From positions 13,134,216 to 13,198,215 of the forward strand of contig NC_063261.1 of NCBI RefSeq assembly GCF_019578655.1: a stretch of DNA of 64,000 nt, read 5' to 3'. Of the stretch, positions 48,900 through 61,852 are shown piece after piece. The translations under genes and the position numbers were made by a program. Position 1 is the stretch's first letter. Every line of letters starts with the position of its first letter. The notes below the pieces were generated by a model. That model saw only the letters and a list, made by a program, of their open reading frames with translations, searched no databases and was not told the origin of the DNA. This DNA comes from Ricinus communis (taxonomy: Eukaryota > Streptophyta > Magnoliopsida > Malpighiales > Euphorbiaceae).

Positions 48900-49736
48900 A
48901 AAAGCATAGTAGGAAATTGCCTTTGCATTAATGCTTTTAACCCTCCAAGAGAAATTTGGATGATCTTTCCATGCAAGATTGTAAGTGTTAGAGTATTGAT
49001 TATATTATGGATTGACTGGCCTTTGAAAATTGCCCACAAACTTGACTTGCTCTTAGATTGAAACACCTCCTAATTGACACTCCATATACGAATGACCTCC
49101 TCCACATAGCTCACAACTTCAATTGAAATAGCACTAACATTCATTCTATCCATCCTTCTTATTAATACATCAAGTTTAGCATTTGACATGCTAACCCCAT
49201 CTATGTCATGAATTCCTGCAACCTTTCAAGATCGCCCTATCTCATTATTCTATTAATGGTTATTAGATGCCATCATCTTAATCAATTATAGGGCATCACT
49301 AGTGGTTTTGTTAACAAATCACCACCTGCGTCTGCATCTAGTGTAATCCTCATCGTTTGTAATACTCCATTATAAATTTTTTAGAACAACATCCAATTAA
49401 CAAAACCATAATGAAGGCACCTCCTTTGCAACTCTTTAAACCTTTTCCAAGCTTCAAAAACTAACACTTTGTTGTCTTATTATTGTTGTTTTACCAGAAA
49501 AAAATATATAGTATGAGGAAAGCTTGAGATAACTCATCCCATATGGTAAATGTATTTACACCACTAGATGTCAACCAAGACTTAGCAGCCCTTATAAGAG
49601 TAAAAGGGAATACTTTAAGTCTTATAACATCATTGCTCGCCCCACTGATTTTGAAGGTCTCGTACTTCTCTAGAAAATCATTGATGTGTGCAATTAGATC
49701 TTCAGCAAGTCTCCCTTTAAATTGCTTTTATTGAAA
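48900..49736 (-). pseudogene. Element D gag, downstream part
   Basis: Minus strand from 49736 reads FKGRLAEDLIAHINDFLEKY, then IRLKVFPFTLIRAAKSWLTS and TIWDELSQAFL. Further down is SFEAWKRFKELQRRC and the MLNLMY..EGW region. These are hallmark blocks of Athila-type gag. Multiple stops. Confidence 0.85.
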
Positions 49737-50437
49737 CGTTAGCACCCATTTTCTAGATCTAGATATTAAGAGAATTACCCTATGATGAAAGTTACTGCCT
49801 TTCTAGAGTCTTAGGAGATTAAGGACGGTTAAATCCAAGTAAGGTTTGAGAATAATTGTACTTAAATTAAAATCCAATTAGACTTAATGGGCTTTGGCAT
49901 GTTTAGTTAATTAATCAACTCACTTATAATAGAATCATTGAATCAGGTCTTAGCATGTAAGATGTAGCCCATTTAGGTCAAAAACTTGGTAATTAAAGCA
50001 TAATTTATAATTGGGCTAGAGTAGGTGGACCTTGTAAATAATTGACTAGTAAATTAGGATAATACTTTAAACATGGGCTGAGCTTAATAAAATAAGCTAG
50101 ACTTAGGTGGACCTCATATGTTTTAGTGCTTAATGTGTAGAAATACAACTATTGCATTTATCAAGAATAGCCCGTTAGACAATAAAATTAAAGAAAAAGA
50201 TACATAAATAAGGAAGTTGGCTTCCGGATCCATCTCTGTATTTGTAGCGCAAGCTTCCTTATGGAATTAAGAAACATCACTCATTAGTAAAAATGTCTTG
50301 GTGAATTACCCGGGTAGCATCTCCCATCTCCGTGTAATCTCTGTGACTAGTTAGTGTGTTCCCGATTAGATTCAAAAACCTGTCAGTGTCGTAATCGCTA
50401 AAGACACTTAGGTGTGCACCCAAAACCGCCGCCCATA
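49737..50437 (+). repeat. 5' LTR of the nested Tat-type element
   Basis: About 701 bp. It begins CGTTAGCACCC, with TG mutated to CG at the very start, and ends GCCGCCCATA. It is clearly alignable to 54942-55648 with many point differences, so the insertion is not recent. Confidence 0.88.
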
Positions 50438-51174
50438 GTGGCAACTCCACTAGGGATAAGAGAAGTTGATTACAGTGTATCTTTATTTTCAATTTTATTA
50501 TTTAACGGTCTATTATTGCATCATTACACCATTTTCACATATTGTGCACTTTGGTTCCTATAGCCACAATGGCGTTGGTTAGTAGTTCTTTGGTTCCACT
50601 CGAATCTTTGAATTACAATACTGGCTAATCATCACTCACAAGTAATGAGTGAATTTCCTTCATCCTATGGACCCTTAAGTGGAGAGACGAGCCAAAGAAG
50701 AACAACTTTTACCTGTGGGAGCCTTTTATCCTTATCCAAGACTTAACTCATGGTAATGACTGTAGCAATCTCCCCTAGAAACCCGATTACTTGTTATATA
50801 AGATATTTTCCTATATAAGTATTTTAAGTCCATATATCAAAAGGCCCTAGCCCAAAACACATGGAATCAAGCCTTAGGCTAAAAAATATGCAGGCTTTAC
50901 CCTTATAATTGAAAATATCACCTTATATGTTTAAATTGCTTTAAGAGTTATTGGCATGTGCTTTGGTACTTATTATCCCTTGTTAATAGTAAGCATAAGA
51001 TAAAAATCCTAAAAAGAGAGACTGACCTCGAACAGTGTGTGGGAGTAATAAGATTGGAAGGATGATTATAATATACTTTGTGTATTCTTTAACTTTAATA
51101 TGTTTGCTAACTTTTCTATTGTGCATTACACATGTATCTCATGCATCATACTAACTCCTTATTTTGAAGCCATT

Positions 51175-52260
51175 TTAAATTATCATTCTTAATTTGGATA
51201 AGATAAGAAGGGTGTCAAGAAGACTTATTTCACCAGCAATCGAGGCAATACTAAACAAGAGCTTAATAAGTTCACTACTTTCAAAGATGGTCCACGAGCA
51301 AGACATTGACGCTATCGACACTGCAATCATGGTTGACCTAAAGATTATGATATGAGAGGAACTCCAGCAAGCTTTGGCTAAGATTTTTAGAAATATACTA
51401 TCTAAAAGACTACTACTGCCTGTGTAACTACTGCAATAATTACTCGTGATGAAGAAGCATATGGTGAGCACCTCTAGAATGTAGATGACTACATGTTAGA
51501 ACAAGTTAAGAAAGAGTATGCTCTTACTGCAAAAGTTGTTATGGAATTTGAGATTATGCAGGGTCTAATTAAAAGGCTTGAAAAGATGCAAAATATGCTG
51601 AAAGATCAAGGTTTAGATTCAACCTTCGATTTCGATGAACTTATGCTGATTGGAGAAAACAAGCTACCACCCAAATTTTGTATGCCTAAAATGCAGAAGT
51701 TCAATGGAACTGGAGATCCAAAGATGCACTTAAAGCAATATACTACTATCACGAGTACTACTCATTTGGCTAAGACTTTAATTGTCAAGTTGTTTGTACT
51801 TTCATAAAAAGGGCTAGCTATGAACTAGTACCATGGTTGGAAAGACCCATCAAGTCTGATTGGAAAAAGCTTTATGATGCTTTTATGTAGCAATACGACT
51901 ACAATACTCACCTAAAAATTTCTATAAGGGATTTGGAATTGACAAAGCAAAAGTCAAATGAGTCTTTTTCTGACTTCTTAACTAGATAGAGAAATAAAGC
52001 AAAGTTAATGAAGAACAAGTCTTCTAAGAAGGATCAAGTTTGAATGGTAGTTCAAGATGTTCTCCCATCTTCGGTAGAAAAGCTTCAAATGATGAATCCC
52101 CTGACCTTTGCAGGCTTGTACGATGATGGCTTACAAGTAGAAAAAAATTGAAAATGCTAAAGCTGGATGGAATATAAGAAACTATCAAGCAAAAGAAATC
52201 GAAGACCAACCATCTAAAGATTATGGATCATCACAAGATTCAACTATTGATTTGTTTTGA
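51175..52260 (+). pseudogene. Tat-type gag, degenerate
   Basis: 51493-51807 reads LIKRLEKMQNMLKDQG.. and the block PPKFCMPKMQKFNGTGDPKM, the capsid start. After a stop and frameshift it continues YDYNTHLKISIRDLELTKQK, SFSDFLTR, then NKAKLMKNKS and MVVQDVLPS. The final zinc-finger box was not found. Confidence 0.85.
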
Positions 52261-53290
52261 AACAATGACATGATTTTACTTCTAGGATCAATGAATAACT
52301 CTGATTTTTATTTGTTTGATGTTTATCTTAATGATACTTTGCATGATAATGATTACTACATGAGCATGTCTAATATTAATTCTATTTGAATTCATTTATT
52401 TAATCTGGACATAAATGATAATTCCAAGTATATTTCTATTACACATAATATAACTTTTGAAGAGAGAAAATGTGAGAGAATAAAAAAAGAAGAAAAAATA
52501 AAAATGAGATAGTATTTGATACGCGTGATTAAATCCAAGATAATAGAATTACTCAACATACTGGGGGCAAGACAAGAAGACCGAGTTCATCCCTCATCAC
52601 GTAGCAACCTTAAGGATAACAAGAATCCCCACTATAGAAGAGATTAAGACCTTGAAAAATGTAATTGTATTTGACTCCAAAAGAAAATTTAGAAAACTTC
52701 CATATCAAAAAAATAGAGAAAAGATTAAGCCTCAGATGCTCAAAGGAGTTTAAATCTCGGGGGCAATAAGTTCACAAGTGAATATGGACCATATCAGATA
52801 CAGTCTTTGGAAAAATAAAAAAAATAAAAAAAATAGAAAGACGGATCTTGCTAAATAAAGGACCTCTACAAGTTAGTCGGGCAAAAGTTAAATAAAGTGA
52901 CAAGAGAAAACATATTCGAGTATAAAATCTAAATGGACTAGTTGATAACAAGAGCGATATTATGTGAAATAGAAAATATACCAATTTGTATCCTTATTAA
53001 ATGAATAAGATTTAATTAGATTTTTTGTTGAATTAGCATATTAGTTTTCATTGCTTGTGTACTACTAGGAGGAGAAAACAAAATAAGAAGCGGAATCTAT
53101 GAGATCTGAATAAAAGCACGATGATCTTCTCTTTTGTAGAAAAATTCAAGAATTTATAGCACTCAAGTCTCCATCAATCTTGGCATCATCTACAAGCTTG
53201 ACAAAAGAGACTGGAAGTACTCAAATTACCAAATCTGCAAAAAGAGAAAATAAGAGAAAAGAGAAAATAAATAAAAGTAAAAAGAAAAGA
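52261..53290 (+). other. Internal non-coding stretch of the nested Tat-type element
   Basis: Position where PR-RT-RH-IN would be expected. I see no pol motif on either strand. Short asparagine/aspartate-rich frames at 52270-52390 are not recognised. Confidence 0.55.
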
Positions 53291-54800
53291 AAATGCTAAG
53301 TTGAAAACCTGAAAGGGCGGTTTAGGCAAAAATAGAGTCTACTAAGTTGAAAACTCGAAAGGACGGCTTAGGAAAAAGTTAAGACATTAGTCTACTATGT
53401 TGAAAACCTGAAAAGTCGGCTTAAAAAAAAGTTAAGGCGTGAAAGTAAGAAAGAAAATAGAATTGGTTGCTATCTGCACGAGATTGTGGCAAAACTAAGC
53501 ATCAATAGAACCCCCAGGCAAAATTATCTAGTCGTTGCATGCTTGAGTTATCTTTAGATCTGCACTTTCTATTATCACCATGACTTTAAGATCTTTGATG
53601 TGAATCTATTGCAAGTGCTCGAAGAGTAGATGATTAAACTTTAGAAGTGTTGATGTTGATGGGCACTAGAATGCCTCTATCCAAACTGAAGGATGATTTT
53701 TAAAAATGCATTACATATCATACATAACATGCATATCACGCACTCTTATTACTTTTGCTTATTATAATATTTGTACACTTGTATATGTACCACTAACCTG
53801 TAACTATAAAATGAAGAAAAGTTGATGAATAAGAATCTAGCTGCAACGAATATTGATCTCCACTCAAGCGCACAAGTTTACATCCCGAAGTAGAATATGA
53901 TTAGCTCAATCCTCAAAGTGAAAAATCCAAAAAGGAAATATCCACCAGTTTGTTTTTCAAAATGGAAAATCACAAGCCTATTCTCCAAAGTGGAGAACTA
54001 GTTAAAGTTCTAAAGAACAAGTGTACTTCTCGAAGCAGAAGATCTCAAAGTGGCTAACCAATTTACTCCTCGAAATAGAAGATCCTGGAGTGGAAAAATC
54101 ATTATTCTTCATCTCGAAGTGAAAATTATTAGTTTGACACCCAAAAGTGGGAAGATTTTCCAAATCACAATCCGAAGCGAAAATTATAATATAATTGCAT
54201 CCCGAAGCGAAAAGTGATCAAGGAGACATAGGAAAGTCTTTACAAGTATAAATCATCAGACGTGGTTCTCAAATCAAACGTGCATGGTCCCAAAATCATC
54301 GGGCGTGGTTTTGAAATCATATGGATATATTTTCTAAATTAAGCAGGCCTGGTTCCAGAATCAATGGGTGTGGTTTCCAAATTAGATAGGCATGGTTCCC
54401 TAAATCATTAAGCATGGTTTCTAAATCAATAAGTGTGATTTCTAAATCACTAGGCGTAGTTCTCAAATCACTAGGCGTAGTTCCCAAATCACTAGGCGAA
54501 GTCCTCAACTCAAGCAGCCGAAGCCCTTAACTCAAGCAGGCAAAGTCCTCAAAATTCAAGCAAGCGAAGTCCTCAACTCAAGCAGGCGAAGTTGTCAAAA
54601 TTCAAGCAGGTGAAGTCCTCAACTTAAGCAGGCAAAGTCTTTAAAATTCAAGCAGGCGAAGTCCTCAACTCAAGCAGGCGAAGTCCTAAAAATCAAATCA
54701 GGTGAAGTCCTCAAAATCCAATCAGGCGTGGTCCTCAAACTAAACAGGCAAAGTCCTCGAAATTCAAGTGGGCGTAGTCCTTACATCAAATTAAAATTTT
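53290..54800 (+). repeat. 3' region tandem repeats of the nested Tat-type element
   Basis: 53290-53445 has three copies of CTAAGTTGAAAAC..GAAAGG.CGGCTTAGG. 53860-54230 has 'gaagtggaaaatca' type units. 54240-54790 has 'catcgggcgtggtt' and 'caagcaggcgaagtcctcaa' type units, roughly 20-23 bp. It is the same composite array as 28080-29060. Confidence 0.85.
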
Positions 54801-54941
54801 GCGCATCATATTCGAGCTTACAGGTTGTGGCTTCTACAGCTCATCAAGATATCCTTTTTTGTCTTATTCTTGATGTCTATGATTTGTCTTAATTTTTTTA
54901 GTCACATGCATACTTATAAATTTTGACAAACCATGGGCAGC

Positions 54942-55648
54942 TGTCGGTACCCCTTTTTCAGATTCAGATATCGAAAAAATTACGAAAAATCCTATTATGA
55001 AAGTAACCGTCTTTCTTGAGTCTCAAGAGATTGAGGACAAATGAATCCAAGTTAGGTTTGAGAATAATTGGACTTAAATTAAAATCTAATTAGACTTAGT
55101 GGGTTTTGCCATATTTAGTTAATTAATCAAGTCACTTAGAATAGGATCATTGAATCAAGACTAGACATGTAAGATGTAGCCCATTTAGGTTAAAAACTTA
55201 GTAAGTAAAGCAATAATTTGTAATTGGCTAGACTAGGTGGGCTTGTACATAATTGACTAGTAAATTAGGTTAATAACTTTAAACATGGGTTGAGCTTAAT
55301 AAAATGAGCTAGACTTAGGTGGACCTCACATTTTGTAGTGCTTAATGTGTAGAAATATAACTATTGCATTTATAGGAAACAACCTATTAAACAATAGAAT
55401 TAAAGACAAGGATATACAAATAAGGAAATTAGCTTCTGGATTCATCTCTAGATTTATAGCGTAAGCTTTTTTATAGAATCGAGAAACGTCACTCATACAT
55501 AAAAGTGTCTCGGTGAATTACTCGAGTGGCAACTCCCATCTCCACTGGTCTTTATGACTAGTTAGCGTGTTCTCGATTAGATTGAAAAACCTTACAATGC
55601 CATAGTCGCTAAAGACACTTGGGTGTGCGCTCGAAACCACTGCCCACA
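54942..55648 (+). repeat. 3' LTR of the nested Tat-type element
   Basis: Begins TGTCGGTACCCC and ends CTGCCCACA (707 bp). It is followed at 55649 by the TGAAG target duplication and then by element D gag on the minus strand. Confidence 0.9.
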
Positions 55649-55653
55649 TGAAG

Positions 55654-55960
55654 TATTTGAATTGTTGATGACTTAATCTGAAAGTTGTTATTGTTGATAA
55701 GAAGACGAACAATAATCGATTGCACTCCATTCGGGTTAAGGATACCATATTGCCTCAAAGTCGGTTATACATGTGGATTAGTTTCTCGCCCTTAAATTTG
55801 AGGAATTATTTATGGATCATTAGCACGTTGGTGGCCATCTTTTTTCGCTTTTTCCTTATCTTTTTAACGGTCTTCTCAAGTTCAGGGTCAACTCTAATAA
55901 TAGTTGTGCTCTATTACTTCCCATGCACTATAAAAAGTACTTATTACCTATAAATGATGA
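55654..55960 (-). pseudogene. Element D gag, upstream part
   Basis: Minus strand at about 55740-55654 reads NPNGVQSIIVRLLINNNNFQ followed by IKSSTIQIL, the N-terminal capsid motif of Athila-type gag, up to the insertion point. Codon phase continues into the part at 49736. Confidence 0.7.
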
Positions 55961-57242
55961 ATGTTTATGTCAATTACAAAATTATTTCAAAATGCATCAC
56001 AAAAATAATAAATCTAACTTTCATAAAAAATCAATATAATTTTCATTTAAAAATAAATATTTCACAGTGATTTAAGAAACATATAAAGTTATAATTATTG
56101 AATTGATAATAACAAATTTACGAATATATAAATCATAAATGATAAACATCCTTACTATAATAATGAGCATTTAAACAATTATCGAATACAAAATAGACAT
56201 CGTTATAGTAAATAATGAATATTATTTTATAAATGATAAATATTAATATCCATTATAAAAATGTAGCAGTTTTGATTATGGAATCATCAATTATATGCTG
56301 ATGAGATTCTTTAAATTATCAAATATACAAAAAATTAGTTTAGTTCACCAATAATATAAAAATTTTAGCATATAAACAATTTTTAAAAGTTATATTATAT
56401 TAATTTTAATAGATAATTTATTTTATTATTTACTAAAAATATATCAAGTTTTAATTCTTTAGAATATGACTAATTAAAAGATAAAAAATATATTATTAAT
56501 TATGTTAATTTTTAACAGATGTTATATTTTGACATATTTTGATATTTGTACTATTTTTAATACATATAATTTAATTTTACATATAAAAAAATTAAGAAAG
56601 ATATTAGAATATTTAATTTATAATTATTTATAAAAATATTATAAAAATTTAAAATTTATTTAATTCTATCTATAAATCTAATTTATATTAATTTTTAAAA
56701 TTAAAATAATTATTGACAATTCTACAATGTAAAAATAAAAATTAATTTTATAAAATATAAAAATATTTTTAATATATAATTTCAAACTATATAATATTAA
56801 CTTTATAATCTTATTTTATTAAATCTCAATTTATAATTCTAAAGATATTCATTTAATATATAATTTTAATTTATTTATTATAATTTAAAATAAAAAATTA
56901 ATTAAAATAGCAGGACATAATTCGTACGTAGATTTAGTGCGGGACATAAATTCCCAGGAGTAGCTGTGCGTTCTATGCTTTGCTCGAGCATGTTTTTGCT
57001 ATGAATCAGTTCCCTCCTCATTCATGGAAATTGCTAAGGTGCCTGCCCGCTCCATTGGAAGTCAACGCACGCCTTACAAGAAAATTGTTAGCTTTTCGCG
57101 ATTTCTAATTTAATGTTATTCGGGGAGATAATACCATCGTCACTATCGTCATCATGATCGTCATCATCATGATCATTATTACTATTATTTATTTATTTTA
57201 TTAGTAATAATTGTTATTTATGAATCCCTTATCCTATATATA

Positions 57243-57257
57243 TGTGTGTGTGTGTGT
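57243..57257. repeat. (TG)n microsatellite
   Basis: Seven TG dinucleotides following TATATA. Confidence 0.85.
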
Positions 57258-57442
57258 CTGTATCTATTTTCGCCAGCTCTGCAGCAGCAGCATAGCCAAA
57301 GACAACAGAGTCTATGTATACATTTATTTTATTACTTTTGTCTTTTAGCATTCGCAACTTCCATAAAATAGAAACTCTTTTTTGAAAATGGCCGCTAGCA
57401 AGCAAGTGTTCCAGCTGTTTAAAGATCGGACTCTCCTCTCTC

Positions 57443-57503
57443 CACGTGGCTTTATCTCGGTGCTCCAAATGCCAGCCTGTTTACACGTGCCTCCATACAC
57501 GTG
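57443..57503. promoter_or_regulatory. Cluster of three CACGTG G-boxes
   Basis: CACGTG occurs at 57443-57448, 57484-57489 and 57498-57503; the first and third are CACGTGGC, the ABRE-type core. bZIP and bHLH factors bind such sites in plant promoters. No neighbouring gene was found in the window, so a regulatory role is unproved. Confidence 0.45.
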
Positions 57504-58042
57504 GCTTTTCACCCTCCAAGCTCTATCAGAGACCTGAGAAACTCAATTGACCCCTTGATATTTATAGACATATCTATTTATACCCTTGTTGTTGATATTT
57601 TAGTAATTTCACCACCAATGACCCTCCCAATAATGCTTTTATCGTTAAGAATTTGTATACCTAATTAATAATTTTTAATATTCTATACTATCTTGATGAA
57701 CAAACATATATTATATATTATATAGATATGATATGTATGTTTTATATTTATACTAATTCATATAAATAATTAATATATTAACAAATAAATTTATATTTTA
57801 ATTTAGTCAAAAAAATAAGTTTATATTTTAGTTGAATGATAATTATGTGAAAATATGTAGCACAATGAATATAACAATATAAATAATGTGTGGAAAGATT
57901 ATTAACATGTTTTTAAATTAATGTAAATTACAAGGGGACCAACAGACCAAGAAATAAGCAACAATAATTTTATCTCATCTATCATCGAATCTATTAATAG
58001 TGATAGGGGGCTGCTACCTAGGATCACGACAGCAATGCCGTC

Positions 58043-58069
58043 ATCTAACGGCCATAATCGCCGTTAGAT
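58043..58069. other. Perfect 10-bp stem hairpin
   Basis: ATCTAACGGC and GCCGTTAGAT are exact reverse complements around the 7-nt loop CATAATC. It stands in a GC-richer island (57990-58230) within AT-rich DNA. It could be a transposon end, a structured RNA or chance. Confidence 0.6.
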
Positions 58070-58422
58070 ACCATAGTACAAACGGACTTCGGGAGTTGAC
58101 AATTTGGCACAAGTGAGGCAGTAACGTGGCAAATTCTTATATTCGCAGACCCCATAACTTAAGTTATTACGATTCCGACACGTAGTGCTTCTACACAATT
58201 GGCAGCGCTGGCACAATTCCACTTACAAAACTTTTTTTATTATTTTTTAACCGATTATTTGTTTTTTTCTTTTTCTCCTTGTCTTGTTCTTCGTCTCCAG
58301 CAATGCAAAAGCAAATAATAGATATGTCCGAATTGCCCTTGTTTTTTTTGCCAATATATCCCGCTATTTTACTTGAAAAAGAAAAAGATAAAAAGGGATT
58401 TTATCAAATATAGTATACATTT

Positions 58423-58445
58423 TATATATATATATATATATATAT
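58423..58445. repeat. (TA)n microsatellite
   Basis: A run of TA dinucleotides (about 11 units), likely polymorphic. Confidence 0.85.
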
Positions 58446-61400
58446 GACCTTTTCACTTTTGAGAGATACCAGGGCTCTATCGAAGCAATATGCGGTGGTT
58501 GGTATTATTTTAACTGTAAAAAAAATTTATTTATAAGATATAAATTTAATTTTTATATTTTAAAAACTTAAAATATTATAATAAGATTTAACTGATAAAA
58601 TTAAATCTTATACCAAATAAATATTAATTATAAATATTTTAAATTATTAAACTAATTTAATTAACTAAATTCTCGTTTTAGAGATATAGAGTGTGAAAAA
58701 TAAAATATAGTTTGAAGTTAGAGTTTGTCCGAGCACATAAGACAATGTCGTATGAGATTTCGTTAGTATCATGCCAGAAAAAAGAAGATAGTACTTCAAT
58801 CGTCTCCGACACTATAGAAAGGAGCCACATAAAAAAATGCTCGAAAATTAATAAATAGATATAACATCCCATTCTAAGAAGAGTGAACAGAAAAATTCAA
58901 TCAATTAAAAATCAATTGAATTCTATTAATAAGTTTATTCATCTCTTTTTTCATTACACTTTATATATATATATTATTAATAAACTACTTTTTATTTATA
59001 GAAATAATATAAAATTTAAATAAATAAATTATAATTTAAAAAATCTCACCATTAAAAACTTACTATTTTGAATTTGATGTAATTTTATGATTTTGAATTG
59101 ATGCAATTAAATTTAATAATTTAGTTAGTGAATTTATGTATAATATATGAGTAAACTTATTTTTAAAAAATAAAATCTAATTTAAAAATTATGTTAAATC
59201 TTTTCATAATTTTAAAGTTTAATAATAATTATTGTTCATTCTTTCAGGAATAATGAATAACAAATTTTAATTATTAAATTATTATGCATATATAATTGCG
59301 AGTATGATAAATTTACTTAAAAATTATTTCATATTAATTATATCAAATTGATATTAATATTTATGATTATTTATTTTATGATTATTGATTAAATCATAAT
59401 TTATTAATTATATCAATTGATATTGATATTTATAATAATGTTATTAATTTAATTAATTTAATTATTTATAAGCTAAAAAATTTTAAACTGAGATTTTAAC
59501 TCATTAATAACTTTCTTAAATTAATTAATAAAAGAGAAAACAATAAATAATTAAAGATTTAATGAAATATTAGAATTTTTCTCTAAAAGATTATATAAAA
59601 AACTGTTAAATATATTTTTGTAAGACTAGTAATTTATATTTAAATAGAATTTCTAATTAATAAATAGTTAATATTTAGAGTACTAATTCTTATCTTTTAG
59701 TTATTTTATTTTTAATGAGTTTAAATATTAAATTCACGTGTAATGCACGTGAAAAAAAATAGTATAATATAAAAGTACGAGGAGAAGAAAATTTTGAATT
59801 GATGAAAATACCTTATATAATTAATTCTAATAGAATTAATTAGTTATTAATATAATTCAATCTTAATCCTTTTATGATTTTATATATATTTATAAATCTA
59901 TAAAAGTTTGATGAATTATTATATCACACTATATATATGATAAAATTCAGATTACTCAGTATAAACTTTTGTAAAAATTGAAAATAAAAAATCAGGAAAA
60001 GGTATAATATTTTTAATTTCATTTTATTAATATATTAATACATGTATATATTCATATTTTGCTGTATTTTGTACCTTTTTATCATATAAATTTAAAATTC
60101 ATCTTTTTTATATTTTTTATTAGTATTTTTATTTTAAAAATAAAATTCTATTTATTTAAGTTATAATAATATTACTATTAAAAGTAGTATATTATAAAAT
60201 AAAAAATCAAAAGATTACTAAAACTGAAATATGGTATCCTCTTTATATATTTTCTTTATTAACATAGAAATGTATCTCAATATTTTTATTAAATAATTAT
60301 TAAGATAATACAATTAAATTAACTTTTAAGAAAATAAATAAAAATAATTATTCAACAAGAATTAATGTAAAATGTATCTCAATATTTTTATAAAATTTTT
60401 AATTAAATAATGATTATAACTCTAAAAAATAGTATTCTAAATTATATTCTTACTATTTTCGTTAACTAATAAGTTAATTTTTAATTATACCATAGATTAT
60501 GATCTAAGAAAATCAATATTAATTATATTTATAGTATTGATATATATAATACTAAAATCAATTAATAATTTTTTATTATTATTTGTATATTATTATAGTG
60601 ATACTTCTTTTGAAACCAATCAACTTTTAAAATATTTAAAGAATTTTAGAAAAATATATTTAGCTTATTATTATTTTTAAAAATATTATAATAATATAAA
60701 ATAAAAAATCTGTCAAATCTTTCTATAAATATTAGATTTTTAACATGTGTTTTTATATTTTAATATATTTATTTATTTTTGACAAATAAAATTTAAGTTT
60801 ATATAATTTTATTATTTTTTATTAATTCAATAATTAATAAATTACATATATAACACTAATCTTAGAAAATAGCCTTTATATTTATTTTTTATGAATATGA
60901 TAAATATATAAAATTTAATATTGATAACGAATCATTAAATTAAAAGAAAAAAATTAAATATTTTATAATTTTATATATATTTAAACTCTAATTATTTATT
61001 AAGTTTGCAAAGTATATACTAATACATAAATTTTAATTATATAAAAAATACTCATAAAATAGTTATATATATTTAATAAGTATTATATCAAATACTAACT
61101 TATCAAATATATTTAAATTATAATCTTTATAATAATAATTTTAGAAGCATTTGACTAGAAAATGAAGTTTAATAAAATAGACAAAGATCGTCACCTCGAT
61201 CATATAATAAAAAACTTCAATGATGTCATTATTTAAATTTTTACATCATTTTGAAGAATCAAATGAATTATTATATTTAGATGCATTTTTTATATATAAC
61301 TGTGAATGCTTTTTAAAATCCAACTAGAGATCTATCAAAGTAAAAGGAAAACAACTGACTTGAGATGCAAATATAATTATGGGAAGAGAAATAATATTTT

Positions 61401-61852
61401 TAATATGTAATTAAGAATAGGGCTAGAAAAAGAGAAATACTTTAAAAATATTGAGTTTGCAAGCAACATTAATTAGATGAAAAAGTTGAGAGTGACTAAT
61501 TTGCTAGCCTGATAATAACTTGTGAACTAAAACTTGTATATTATGCAAAGTTAGGTAGAAGATTAAAGTTAGTACTCAAGCATTTCTAAAAGCTAAAGGA
61601 AACTCCTTTTAACTTCTGGACACATGTCACTTCCATTGTGCCTTTCTCTTCTTCTCAATTTTAGGTCTTTGTTTGATATAAATAATTTAATTTTTAAATA
61701 CAAAATTCTGTTATTTTATTATATATTTTAAAAATTAGTAATATTTATAATAAAATTAGTATTAATTTTTTTTTTAAATAAAAATATATTGATCCATCGA
61801 GTTTTATTTGTCTAGCTCTTTCTAGGTAAGTTATTTCCTTTATAATAAGGAA

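Larger units (their letters stand above)
49737..55648 (+). mobile_element. Non-autonomous Tat-type Ty3/gypsy element, both LTRs present
   Basis: 5' LTR 49737-50437, PBS TGGCAACTCCACTAGGG at 50439, leader, degenerate gag (about 51490-52210), a region without recognisable pol (52260-53290), a 3' region with tandem repeats, and 3' LTR 54942-55648. Flanks TGAAA (49732-49736) and TGAAG (55649-55653) form a 5-bp target duplication with one mismatch. Total 5.9 kb. It has no PR, RT or IN that I can see, so it would need proteins from a relative such as the minus-strand element at 15-27 kb. Confidence 0.88.
47622..55960 (-). mobile_element. Athila-type Ty3/gypsy element D, RT-IN deleted, split by a nested element
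   Basis: Minus strand: gag N-terminal part at about 55960-55654, interrupted by the Tat-type element 49737-55648, then the rest of gag (49736-48900), protease (about 48300-47880) and directly the post-pol motif (CTAATTGGGAGGTAACCC at about 47715-47698). Reverse transcriptase, RNase H and integrase are absent. It parallels the deletion in the element at 8793-14812. LTRs were not recognised. Confidence 0.8.

Noticed and set aside
57229..57468. 79-codon minus-strand frame over the G-box cluster
   Set aside because: Ends in translated microsatellite (THTHIYIG). No recognised domain; the regulatory explanation is preferred.
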